This document shows, in pieces, positions 27,393-34,287 of a stretch of DNA of 64,000 nt. The stretch's first letter is position 1. Each line of letters starts with the position of its first letter. A program made the position numbers and the translations under genes. The notes beneath the pieces were generated by a model, which saw only the letters and a program-made list of their open reading frames with translations, ran no database searches and had not been told where the DNA came from. The DNA comes from Filimonas sp. (lineage in GTDB: Bacteria; Bacteroidota; Bacteroidia; Chitinophagales; Chitinophagaceae): NCBI GenBank assembly GCA_017306865.1, contig JAFKHH010000012.1, positions 124,001-188,000 on the forward strand, in the 5' to 3' direction.

Positions 27393-27428
27393 AAAGCAGC
27401 CTGCTACCGTGAAGCAGGCCGCTTTTAG
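27393..27428. terminator. terminator between convergent genes
   Basis: AAAAGCAGCCTGCT and AGCAGGCCGCTTTT pair with one mismatch around a 7-nt loop, followed by a short T-containing tail. It lies between the hydrolase and the convergent reductase. Confidence 0.7.
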
Positions 27429-27457
27429 TTTCCGGCAATAATAAACACCCCATATAA

Positions 27458-28108
27458 CTATGCCTTAGCTGCTAATGCACTTAGCGTAATGGTTTTACCC
27501 AATGCGCCAAACTCGTGCAGATCACCAAACACTTCTATTTTAATAGACTTGTCTATACCACCCACATAGGCAGGCGCAAACCCACTGTCTTTAATCAGTA
27601 ACTCTACTGCATCTGCCACGGAAGTATTGTCTGTAGCATAAAACAAAACAGCCGCTTCCGGTTTCTGAAACGCGGCACCGGCAAGAGAGGCAGCAGATAA
27701 CGTACCCAATGCTTTTACAAATGTGGCGTTCTTAGGTGCAACGGCAGACAAAACTTCACCAGCAGAAGTATGCTCATCTATAATTTTTTTAAAGCCACCT
27801 TTATCATCTGGTGCAATCGGGTTAGACGGATCAATAATAATTTTTCCCTGCAGCTCGCTTGCATACTGCGCCAGCAGTTCCTTTATAGCACTAAACCATA
27901 CAGCCAGTACTACAATGTCTGCTTCCTTTATTGCATCCACAATTGTTTTAGGGGTTGCCAGCGGGCCAAGTTTTTTTGCAAGGCCGGCAGCTTTTTCCGC
28001 TGTACGGTCTGCAACTATAACGGCGCGATTACCTTTTACAAGATTGGTGGCAACAATACTTCCAATGTTACCAAGACCAATAACGGCGATTGTTGATTTC
28101 TGTGTCAT
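27458..28108 (-). CDS. NADP-binding oxidoreductase (F420-dependent NADP reductase-like)
   Basis: This 216-residue protein begins with a Rossmann fold (IAVIGLGNIGSIVATNLV, glycine pattern GxGxxG at about residues 11-16) and DRTAEKA after beta-2. The layout matches the NADP oxidoreductase/F420-dependent reductase-like family, including ADIVVLAVWF and IIIDPSNPI. Such proteins are widespread in organisms without F420, so the real substrate is unknown. The upstream gene on the same strand is a Crp/Fnr regulator 247 bases away; such pairs are frequent, hinting at regulation of this enzyme. Confidence 0.82.
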   Translation of the reverse strand: MTQKSTIAVIGLGNIGSIVATNLVKGNRAVIVADRTAEKAAGLAKKLGPLATPKTIVDAIKEADIVVLAVWFSAIKELLAQYASELQGKIIIDPSNPIAPDDKGGFKKIIDEHTSAGEVLSAVAPKNATFVKALGTLSAASLAGAAFQKPEAAVLFYATDNTSVADAVELLIKDSGFAPAYVGGIDKSIKIEVFGDLHEFGALGKTITLSALAAKA

Positions 28109-28355
28109 AACTATTTCTTTTTTGTATAATGAATTTGATACAGCAAAGATCAGCCGGCAACAGGGCCATTACCAATGACCTGCTTTAAGAAATAGTCTTG
28201 ATCTGGTTTAAGATTTTTGATGATGGTACCAGCAGTAGTATCTTATCTCATCTTCGTTGCGTCGCACCCTTCAGCTACATAACTCCACTAACCCTGACTG
28301 GTCTCTAAGACCTGTCTGGGTTTTGGAATATCTTTCCTGGTGCCTGTCCGATTTG
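28109..28355. other. 247-base intergenic region
   Basis: This spacer lies between the Crp/Fnr gene and the reductase gene. It contains no ORF. It includes GACTGGTCTCTAAGACC, with a GGTC/GACC inverted pair, and a GTTGCGTCGCAC word also seen in part near 29208. A promoter is likely but I cannot place it. Confidence 0.35.
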
Positions 28356-28964
28356 CTACGACTTCGGCTTGCTCATTTTATTGCGCAAGCGGCTTAGAAA
28401 TTCCGGCGTTATTCCCAGGAATGAAGCGATCTGTACTTGCGACAGGCGATTGGTTAAATGTGGATATACGTCTATAAAAGACTGGTATCTTTCTTCGGCA
28501 GTAGAGCTGATGTTTTGCAACAGCCGCTCCTGTAGTTGTACAAAGCTATTTTCTGTAAGCACGCGAAAAATGCGATTAAACTTCAGCGCATGTGTATATA
28601 AGTGTATCAGGTCGTCCCGCCTGATCTGTAATACCACTGTATCCTCTATAGCATCTATATTCAGCATAGAAGGCTTCTGGCTATGAAAGCTACCCAGGTC
28701 ATTGATCCAGTAGTTTTCCGCAGCAAACTGTAAAATGTGCGTATTGCCCACATTATCTATCTTATACATACGCAGGCAACCCCGGAGCACAAAGTAAAAT
28801 TGTGAGCAAACATCGCCCTCCTGTAGCAGGTATTGCCGTTTGCGAAACAAGCGCGGATGAAATAGTTTCGTAACCATTTCCCTCTCCGTCTCATCCAGCG
28901 GTAGCAGGCGGTCAAAGTATTGTAATAAAGGTTCTATAGCGTCTTCCAGTTGTGCATCTTTCAT
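28356..28964 (-). CDS. Crp/Fnr-family transcriptional regulator
   Basis: This 202-residue protein has an N-terminal cyclic-nucleotide-binding-like jelly roll (YLLQEGDVCSQFYFVLRGCLRMY, about residues 44-66) and a C-terminal helix-turn-helix (LSQVQIASFLGITPEFLSRLRNK) typical of the Bacteroidota Crp group. The four-cysteine Fe-S motif of FNR is absent, and the strict cAMP-binding residues are not obvious, so the ligand is unknown. It is on the same strand as the downstream reductase, its plausible target. Confidence 0.88.
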   Translation of the reverse strand: MKDAQLEDAIEPLLQYFDRLLPLDETEREMVTKLFHPRLFRKRQYLLQEGDVCSQFYFVLRGCLRMYKIDNVGNTHILQFAAENYWINDLGSFHSQKPSMLNIDAIEDTVVLQIRRDDLIHLYTHALKFNRIFRVLTENSFVQLQERLLQNISSTAEERYQSFIDVYPHLTNRLSQVQIASFLGITPEFLSRLRNKMSKPKS

Positions 28965-29039
28965 AAGAATAGTAAGTTATTCTATTTCTTTAGAAAAACA
29001 GCGCAATTAAAGGAGGTTTACTATAGCGAAACGATGCGT

Positions 29040-29086
29040 AACTATAAGGGTGGTCCACTTTCTAAAAGTGGGCCACCCTTATAGTT
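29040..29086. repeat. palindromic repeat, GGTGGTCCACTTT family, copy 1
   Basis: A 22-bp stem with one mismatch surrounds a 3-nt loop (29062-29064). The core is GGTGGTCCACTTT on one arm and AAAGTGGGCCACC on the other. The same core occurs at 29141-29183 and, in a longer-looped form, at 34167-34236. Confidence 0.85.
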
Positions 29087-29140
29087 AAAGCCCCGGCGCG
29101 TGTCCTCACGAACCTGGGCGAAAGCGGCAATGATGCGTAA

Positions 29141-29183
29141 CAAAAAAGGTGGTCCACTTTTTAAAAGTGGACCACCTTTTTTG
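29141..29183. repeat. palindromic repeat, GGTGGTCCACTTT family, copy 2
   Basis: This is a perfect 21-bp inverted repeat with a single central base (29162). The core GGTGGTCCACTTTT and its complement match copy 1. Ends in a T-run on one side and an A-run on the other. Confidence 0.88.
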
Positions 29184-29262
29184 ATAAATATTCTATAGAT
29201 GAATGGAGCGTCGCAAGTGAAGGTCAACCAGGGAACTATTGCTGGCTCAACGAGGCTTCCGA

Positions 29263-29293
29263 GATATTCCATTTCTTAAAGAAATGGAATATC
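29263..29293. repeat. perfect 15-bp inverted repeat
   Basis: GATATTCCATTTCTT, one base, AAGAAATGGAATATC. Perfect and unrelated to the GGTGGTCCACTTT core. It is 40 bases past the 3' end of the oligoendopeptidase gene and could be a structured 3' end or a protein site. Confidence 0.8.
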
Positions 29294-29332
29294 CATAAAA
29301 TCACTGCACCATCTCTCCGTCTCTGTGGTTAA

Positions 29333-31051
29333 CTACAGTTTTTCCATTTCTTCCTTCACAAACTCCATCAGCGATTTGATGTGAGAAGGAGAGAAGTCAA
29401 ACTTCAGGCCTGCGGCATCATACAACTCAGGTAATGTTTTAGTACCGCCCAGGCTTAACGCATTCATATAATTATTCAACGCCTGTTCAGGGTCTTTCTT
29501 GTATTGCATCCACATACCAATAGCGCCCAACTGTGCAATACCGTATTCTATATAATAAAATGGAACTTCGAACAAATGCAACTGGCGCTGCCAGCTATAT
29601 TCACGATATTTTTCTAACCCGCTGAAGTCAATAGCAGTAGTTGAAAATTCATTCAGTATTTCCTGCCATTTTGCGGTACGCTCTACTACGGTATGCGATG
29701 GATTTTCATAAACCCAATGTTGAAACTTATCTATCGTAGCGATCCATGGGAAGATAGTAATTACGCGTTCCAACTGATGCTCTTTTGCACGCTTCAGTTC
29801 TTCAGCATCATCAAAAAAGGCCTCCCAATGGTTCATAGTAAACAGTTCCATACTCATGCTTGCCACCTCTGCTATCTCCATCGGGTACTCTTTAAACGCA
29901 CTCAATGCCAGCGGATGTGCGAGGAACGAGTGTATGGCGTGGCCACCTTCGTGTACCATAGTAGTAACATCGCCCATTTGCCCCGCTGCGTTCATAAAAA
30001 TGAATGGTGCACCGCTTTCTGCCAAAGGACAGTTGTAGCCACCTGGCGCCTTACCCTTGCGGCTTTCCAGGTCCAGGTGACCCAGGTGCTGCATCTTTTG
30101 CAGGCAGGCTGCAAAGAAGGGGTTCAGCTCTGAAAAACACTGTACCGTTTTTTCCAATAGCTCTTTGCCAGTATGGAAAGGGTGTAAAGGTTTTATGCCC
30201 TCGGCTTCCGCCTCTGTATCCCACGGACGAAGTGTATCAAGACCCAGTTTTTCTTTTTTGCGTTCATATATTTTTTGTACCAGTGGCAACACATGCAGCT
30301 TTACAGCTTCGTGAAACTGGAAGCAATCTTCTTTTGTATAGTCGAAACGTCCCAGCTCTTCAAACTTATAATCGCGATAATTTTTAAAACCTGCATTCTT
30401 TGCTACTTCATTACGCCTGTCTATCAGTTGGGAATACAGCTCATTCATTGCGTCTTTGTCCTGCAGTCTTCTTTCCTGTATTTTTCTGTACACCTCTTCA
30501 CGCAGGCCCCTGTCGTGGCTTTCTAAAAACTTAGCCGCTTGTTGCAGGGTATATTCCTGTCCTGCAACCTCTACCGTCATTTTGCCGGCAATAGCGCCGT
30601 ACTGCTGTTGCATTACGCTTAGCTCTGCCTGTATAGGAATGTTCTGCTCGCGGAACAGCTCTATATTCTTCTTTACATTTCTCAAATAAGTAAAATACAA
30701 ATGCTCGTCCAGCTCCTTTGTAAATGCGCTATCAATTAGCTTACGGTTTAGCAGGTCTGCATACGGTTGCAGCTTAGGCTGTATCTCCATGCAGAAATAA
30801 GTGAAAGCCTCTTCCAGGCTTTTGTCTGTAGTGTCACAGGTCATTTTTATCTGGCGCCAGCAGGCATCTTCGCTCACAGCCGCCTCTACCTCGCTTACAT
30901 CTTTCAGCCATTGCTCCAGGTCCGACTTGCTATTGAATGCACGCTCTGTCAGTTCTTTAAAATAAGGCTCCAGTGCCTCCCACGTAGTTACCTTAAAGTC
31001 TCCAGGTAAATAATGCCTTTCCAGTTTTTTAATGTCTGCACTATGTTCCAT
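29333..31051 (-). CDS. M3-family oligoendopeptidase (PepF-like)
   Basis: This 572-residue cytoplasmic zinc peptidase of the thimet/oligopeptidase F family degrades short peptides. The catalytic motif is HEGGHAIH at about residues 362-369 (HExxH form), with the third ligand region EVASMSMELF downstream. Length and ATG start are normal. It is downstream of the DUF5606 gene on the same strand, separated by a terminator-like hairpin. A palindrome-rich spacer follows its stop codon. Confidence 0.93.
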   Translation of the reverse strand: MEHSADIKKLERHYLPGDFKVTTWEALEPYFKELTERAFNSKSDLEQWLKDVSEVEAAVSEDACWRQIKMTCDTTDKSLEEAFTYFCMEIQPKLQPYADLLNRKLIDSAFTKELDEHLYFTYLRNVKKNIELFREQNIPIQAELSVMQQQYGAIAGKMTVEVAGQEYTLQQAAKFLESHDRGLREEVYRKIQERRLQDKDAMNELYSQLIDRRNEVAKNAGFKNYRDYKFEELGRFDYTKEDCFQFHEAVKLHVLPLVQKIYERKKEKLGLDTLRPWDTEAEAEGIKPLHPFHTGKELLEKTVQCFSELNPFFAACLQKMQHLGHLDLESRKGKAPGGYNCPLAESGAPFIFMNAAGQMGDVTTMVHEGGHAIHSFLAHPLALSAFKEYPMEIAEVASMSMELFTMNHWEAFFDDAEELKRAKEHQLERVITIFPWIATIDKFQHWVYENPSHTVVERTAKWQEILNEFSTTAIDFSGLEKYREYSWQRQLHLFEVPFYYIEYGIAQLGAIGMWMQYKKDPEQALNNYMNALSLGGTKTLPELYDAAGLKFDFSPSHIKSLMEFVKEEMEKL

Positions 31052-31066
31052 ACTGTAAAAATTTAA

Positions 31067-31120
31067 AAATCCGGGTCCGAAATCCGAATATACACTACTC
31101 AGCTTCCGACACCCGGATTT
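31067..31120 (-). terminator. long-loop terminator downstream of the DUF5606 gene
   Basis: AAATCCGGGT and ACCCGGATTT form a 10-bp stem with a loop of about 34 bases, followed on the minus strand by T-rich sequence. It may reduce read-through into the peptidase gene. Confidence 0.55.
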
Positions 31121-31142
31121 ATTATCTTAAATAATTAAAAAC

Positions 31143-31730
31143 TTACTCTTCAGTTTTCTTCTTCTTAGGAGCTGCTTTCTTTTTAGGCGCCGCTTCTTCT
31201 GTAGCTGTTGCTTCCCCATCTTCAGCCTTAGGTTTAGCCGCTTTTTTAGGAGCTGCTTTTTTCTTTGGCTTTTCTTCTGCTGCTTCTTCCACAGCCGGTG
31301 CTGCTACGGTAGCAGTTTCTTCCAACAACTCTTCTTCCTCTTCCACTTCTCTTATTTTAAACTCTACATCGTTGCTTTTTAAGATGCTAAACCATTTTAC
31401 CATCTTCTTCATGTCGCTGCCATACACTTTTTCAAAATCCATGTCTGGATATACTTTTTGAAAGTATCCTTTAACGCTAGAAGCATCTTTTTCTGCTGGT
31501 AAAGCTTCTTTGCTTTTGTCCATTACCTGGAACACTTCTACCAGGTTCACATTGTCACGTTCTGTATATACTTCAATGCTTTCCAGGTGAGAAAAGCTAT
31601 GTACGCGAGAGCTCACAAATTTTGTGCTTTTGTCTTCCAGGGAGCGAACAATAGCTCCGTCAGACTTACTACCAACTAACTCAAATAAACCGCTAAGGCC
31701 GGTTACTGCAATGATTTTGCTGTATTCCAT
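31143..31730 (-). CDS. DUF5606 protein with histone H1-like Lys/Ala tail
   Basis: This 195-residue protein has an N-terminal globular domain (MEYSKIIAVTGLSGLFELVGSKSDGAIVRSL begins the conserved DUF5606 block, residues 1-31) of about 130 residues and an acidic linker (EEEEELLEE). The C-terminal tail is built of AAPKKAAKPK-type repeats resembling histone H1 or bacterial nucleoid-binding tails. The true start is the ATG at 31730; upstream codons to a TTG lack support. A TATATTTG promoter element lies about 25 bases upstream. Function unknown; nucleic-acid binding is an inference from the tail. Confidence 0.8.
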   Translation of the reverse strand: MEYSKIIAVTGLSGLFELVGSKSDGAIVRSLEDKSTKFVSSRVHSFSHLESIEVYTERDNVNLVEVFQVMDKSKEALPAEKDASSVKGYFQKVYPDMDFEKVYGSDMKKMVKWFSILKSNDVEFKIREVEEEEELLEETATVAAPAVEEAAEEKPKKKAAPKKAAKPKAEDGEATATEEAAPKKKAAPKKKKTEE

Positions 31731-31754
31731 GGTCAAAAATAATTTGAAAGACTG

Positions 31755-31762
31755 CAAATATA
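31755..31762 (-). promoter_or_regulatory. DUF5606 promoter -7 element
   Basis: TATATTTG on the minus strand matches TAnnTTTG, 25 bases before the ATG at 31730. Confidence 0.4.
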
Positions 31763-31922
31763 GGTTTGTGTTACGAAATTACCCGTTAAAGTTAGGACAG
31801 ACCCAAATAGCCCGCAGAAGGGCTGTTTGGCCGAAAAAAAGGCCGAACCCAGGGATTTTACTAAAACAAAAACAATCAACCATATGTTTCTACTATACCT
31901 TAGTTTCGAAACCTTCAGCATT

Positions 31923-32654
31923 ATGAAAAAGCATACCATTCTCTCATTAGCCTTGTTCGCTGTATTACTATCATGTCAAAATGCTGCTGATAAGAACAAG
32001 GATAAGGATTCCCTTGCGGTAACTATTTCTTCACCATTTTCCGTAAAAGATATGTCTGGCGTTTACACAGACACTATACCATGCGCTGACTGTGCGGGCA
32101 TAGTTACAACATTACGCTTGCGCAAGGATTCTAATTTTATAATGCAGCAGGAGTATGTAGGGCTGAAGGATAGCAGTGGTGAGCATATCTTTTATCAACT
32201 GGGTAAATGGTCCTTGCTGGATAGTACGCTTAAACTAAACGAAATAACAGAAGGTCCGCGCCAGTTCAAAGTGGTGAACCCTGGCGAGCTGAATATACTG
32301 GATAACGAAGGCAGTGTGATCACCGAAACCAAACTGAATTATACGCTTCACAAAAAAGAGATGCTGTTTATACCTAAAAAGAATATACCCGTAAGAGGTA
32401 TGTTCATGTACTTTGCAGATGTGGCCCGCATAAAACTATGCGCATGGGGCAAAGATTTTCCGGTAGCGCTAACGCCTGCGTCTGTGAAGATGGAAACAGA
32501 GTATGGTAAAATACAAAAAGCGGATCAGCAGCGCATACTGGCAGAGGTGGAGGGTCGGCTGGAAATGCGCCCGGGAATGGAAGAAGGCAAAAAAGAAGAA
32601 ACATACGTGATCTATAAGTTCAATAAATTTTTACCGGCAGATAGTTGTAAGTAA
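31923..32654 (+). CDS. NlpE-like copper-resistance lipoprotein
   Basis: This 243-residue lipoprotein has lipobox LLSC (Cys about residue 18). The NlpE N-terminal domain follows, with the metal-associated IPCADCAGI motif, the family hallmark, and YQLGKWSLLDSTLKL. A C-terminal OB-like domain has the conserved FMYFADVARIKLCAWGKDFPV. In E. coli NlpE senses lipoprotein trafficking and surface stress through Cpx; Bacteroidota homologues are simply predicted outer-membrane lipoproteins. The frame runs upstream to 31827, but the ATG at 31923 gives the lipoprotein signal. Confidence 0.86.
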   Translation: MKKHTILSLALFAVLLSCQNAADKNKDKDSLAVTISSPFSVKDMSGVYTDTIPCADCAGIVTTLRLRKDSNFIMQQEYVGLKDSSGEHIFYQLGKWSLLDSTLKLNEITEGPRQFKVVNPGELNILDNEGSVITETKLNYTLHKKEMLFIPKKNIPVRGMFMYFADVARIKLCAWGKDFPVALTPASVKMETEYGKIQKADQQRILAEVEGRLEMRPGMEEGKKEETYVIYKFNKFLPADSCK

Positions 32655-32686
32655 AATTGATTAATTGTTGATTGATTATATTGTTG

Positions 32687-32709
32687 AAGGCCGCTGTGAA
32701 GCGGCCTTT
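32687..32709 (+). terminator. weak terminator
   Basis: AAGGCCGCT, a 4-nt loop, AGCGGCCTT. The stem is strong but the T-run is short. It follows the NlpE-like gene. Confidence 0.5.
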
Positions 32710-32792
32710 GTCATATTTAGTTTTATCCCTGGCATCGTGCTTAAGAGTGGTTTGATTATTGCTGAATGATCTACGCTTTAAATAATCTAACC

Positions 32793-33452
32793 ATGTATCC
32801 ATTAAACACACTTGGCAATGTTGCGATCAAACGCCTGTTTTTCTTTTCCTGCCTTCTTGTTGCAGTAACGACTCAAGCCCAACAACAACCCTCCGCTTTC
32901 GAGAAAAAATTGCAGGATTTCAGGTATTCTTTTTTCGCAGTCTTTGATCAAAAAGATTCAACGGGTACACTTCGCAGTCGTGTTTTAGATAAAATACAGC
33001 ACTTCGTAACAGAAAACGAGGCAGATATAAAAACGTACAGGAAACAACACCTGGAAAAAAATCTTGAAAACCAATTTTCGTTTGCTGCTTATAACATAGA
33101 TACGGAGAGCGAATTGCCTAAAGAGGTTGCTTTTGGTATGAAAGGTTATCCCGGCGATGATTATACGGATGCGGAAATGAATACTTTGCTTGAATATGCG
33201 CTAATGACACCGGATGTACTATTCGGCGGAATAGTTTCCAGTGACTATATGATGCGCATGCAAAAAAAAGAAATGACTATAAAAGAAATATCCATACGTG
33301 TTGCAATAGCTAGCCCTAAAGAAAGAGTGATAAAACTGGATGATACACGCTACCAGATCATTTTTGATTATTATACAGTTGTCTACAGCGCAGAGTACTC
33401 CGTAACAGAAAACAGTTTAAGGGGAATAAAAGTGTGGGAGAGGAGGAAGTAA
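32793..33452 (+). CDS. exported hypothetical protein
   Basis: This 219-residue protein has a signal peptide (RLFFFSCLLVAVTTQAQ). I do not recognise the mature part; it has a charged helical start and a beta-rich C-terminus (YQIIFDYYTVVYSAEYSVT). I use the ATG at 32793. An ATG at 32766 is in frame, but the sequence there (CTAACCATGTATCCATTAAA) resembles the family A intergenic repeat, so the upstream part may not be coding. The stop is just before another family A repeat. Confidence 0.65.
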   Translation: MYPLNTLGNVAIKRLFFFSCLLVAVTTQAQQQPSAFEKKLQDFRYSFFAVFDQKDSTGTLRSRVLDKIQHFVTENEADIKTYRKQHLEKNLENQFSFAAYNIDTESELPKEVAFGMKGYPGDDYTDAEMNTLLEYALMTPDVLFGGIVSSDYMMRMQKKEMTIKEISIRVAIASPKERVIKLDDTRYQIIFDYYTVVYSAEYSVTENSLRGIKVWERRK

Positions 33453-33454
33453 AA

Positions 33455-33482
33455 ACAATTTAACCATGTAACAATTCAACAT
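33455..33482. repeat. dispersed AT-rich repeat, family A
   Basis: It contains AATTTAACCATGTAACAATT followed by CAAC, the same word order as at 3487-3530. It lies between the stops of two convergent genes. Confidence 0.7.
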
Positions 33483-34125
33483 ATCTACTCACATACTCAC
33501 TCTTCTGCTTTAGCTTGTATTGCATTATAAACCGTGGATGTGGTAATGCTTCTACCCGGTCAAACCATTTATGTTCATCGTTTAGCTTACGCAGGTACTT
33601 TACATTTTCACCTTCGCCAATACAAAAACACACATCAGTTTTAATGCCCCAGGAAAGTTGCTTTTCCATGCAATCAATAACAAAAGGCGTGATGTCTTTC
33701 AGTAGCGCTTTATCATCGTAATAATTCAGGTTCTTTCCGTTCTTTACAAAACCCAGCGGGCTTACTGCCGTTATATAGTAATCGTGATAAAAAGCCTTTG
33801 CACCACCGTAAGCTTCTATCATCTCATACATAAATACAGAAGATAATTCCTGCTTTGCAGGAAAGCTATTTTCGATACCACAGTTAATTTTTAGCCGAAT
33901 AGGATCTGTAAAAGGGATACCGGTAATACCACCGCCAAAGCGTCCGGGATTAATACCTACCAGTAAATGCCGCTTGTGATTATCGTTGTAAAATTTTTTA
34001 TAGAAAGTACTCGCGATTTCTTTGATGGTTTCATCCGCATAAGCATCTAAAACGCCAACACCTGCAGGTAAAGTAAACGGCATTTTTAAATGAAAGAGAA
34101 AAGGAAGGATTTTGTCAACGAGCAT
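33460..34125 (-). CDS. SMUG2-type uracil-DNA glycosylase (DUF4918)
   Basis: This 221-residue protein belongs to the uracil-DNA glycosylase superfamily. Motif 1 is GINPGRFGGGITGIPFTDP (residues 57-75), in the SMUG2/DUF4918 form, and motif 2 is LPHPRF near 194-199, placing the DNA-intercalating loop. It excises uracil and related deaminated bases to start base-excision repair. It lies downstream of polA on the same strand, a sensible repair pairing. The ~160-base spacer between them holds a long inverted repeat. Confidence 0.85.
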   Translation of the reverse strand: MLVDKILPFLFHLKMPFTLPAGVGVLDAYADETIKEIASTFYKKFYNDNHKRHLLVGINPGRFGGGITGIPFTDPIRLKINCGIENSFPAKQELSSVFMYEMIEAYGGAKAFYHDYYITAVSPLGFVKNGKNLNYYDDKALLKDITPFVIDCMEKQLSWGIKTDVCFCIGEGENVKYLRKLNDEHKWFDRVEALPHPRFIMQYKLKQKSEYVSRYVELLHG

Positions 34126-34130
34126 AGAAG

Positions 34131-34283
34131 AATTGTTTAATTGTTAGATGGTAAAATTGTTGGGGAGAAGAGTGGGCCACTTTTGCGAGATATTTTTTTT
34201 GAAAATCACCTGCTTTTTAAAGTGGTCCACTCTTTCTATATGTTCAATAAAACAATTCAACCATATAACAATGTAACAATTTA
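34131..34283. repeat. composite inverted repeat between polA and the SMUG2 gene
   Basis: The outer arms are family A repeats in opposite orientation (34131-34164 and 34252-34283). The inner arms are GGTGGTCCACTTT-family sequences: GAAGAGTGGGCCACTTTT at 34167-34184 against AAAGTGGTCCACTCTTTC at 34219-34236. Between them lie about 34 bases of AT-rich loop. Two repeat families found separately elsewhere are nested here. Confidence 0.82.
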
Positions 34284-34287
34284 TCTG

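Larger units (their letters stand above)
28965..29332. other. 368-base intergenic region rich in palindromes
   Basis: No credible gene. It carries three strong inverted repeats (29040-29086, 29141-29183, 29263-29293), listed separately, plus a family-C-like tail (TCTCCGTCTCTGTGGTTAAC). The short ORF readable through the first two palindromes is a by-product of their repeat structure. Confidence 0.7.

Noticed and set aside
29042-29272. 76-codon ORF on the minus strand with repeated GGPLL-SGPP words
   Set aside because: The repeated peptide simply reflects two palindromes read through; no start context or family.
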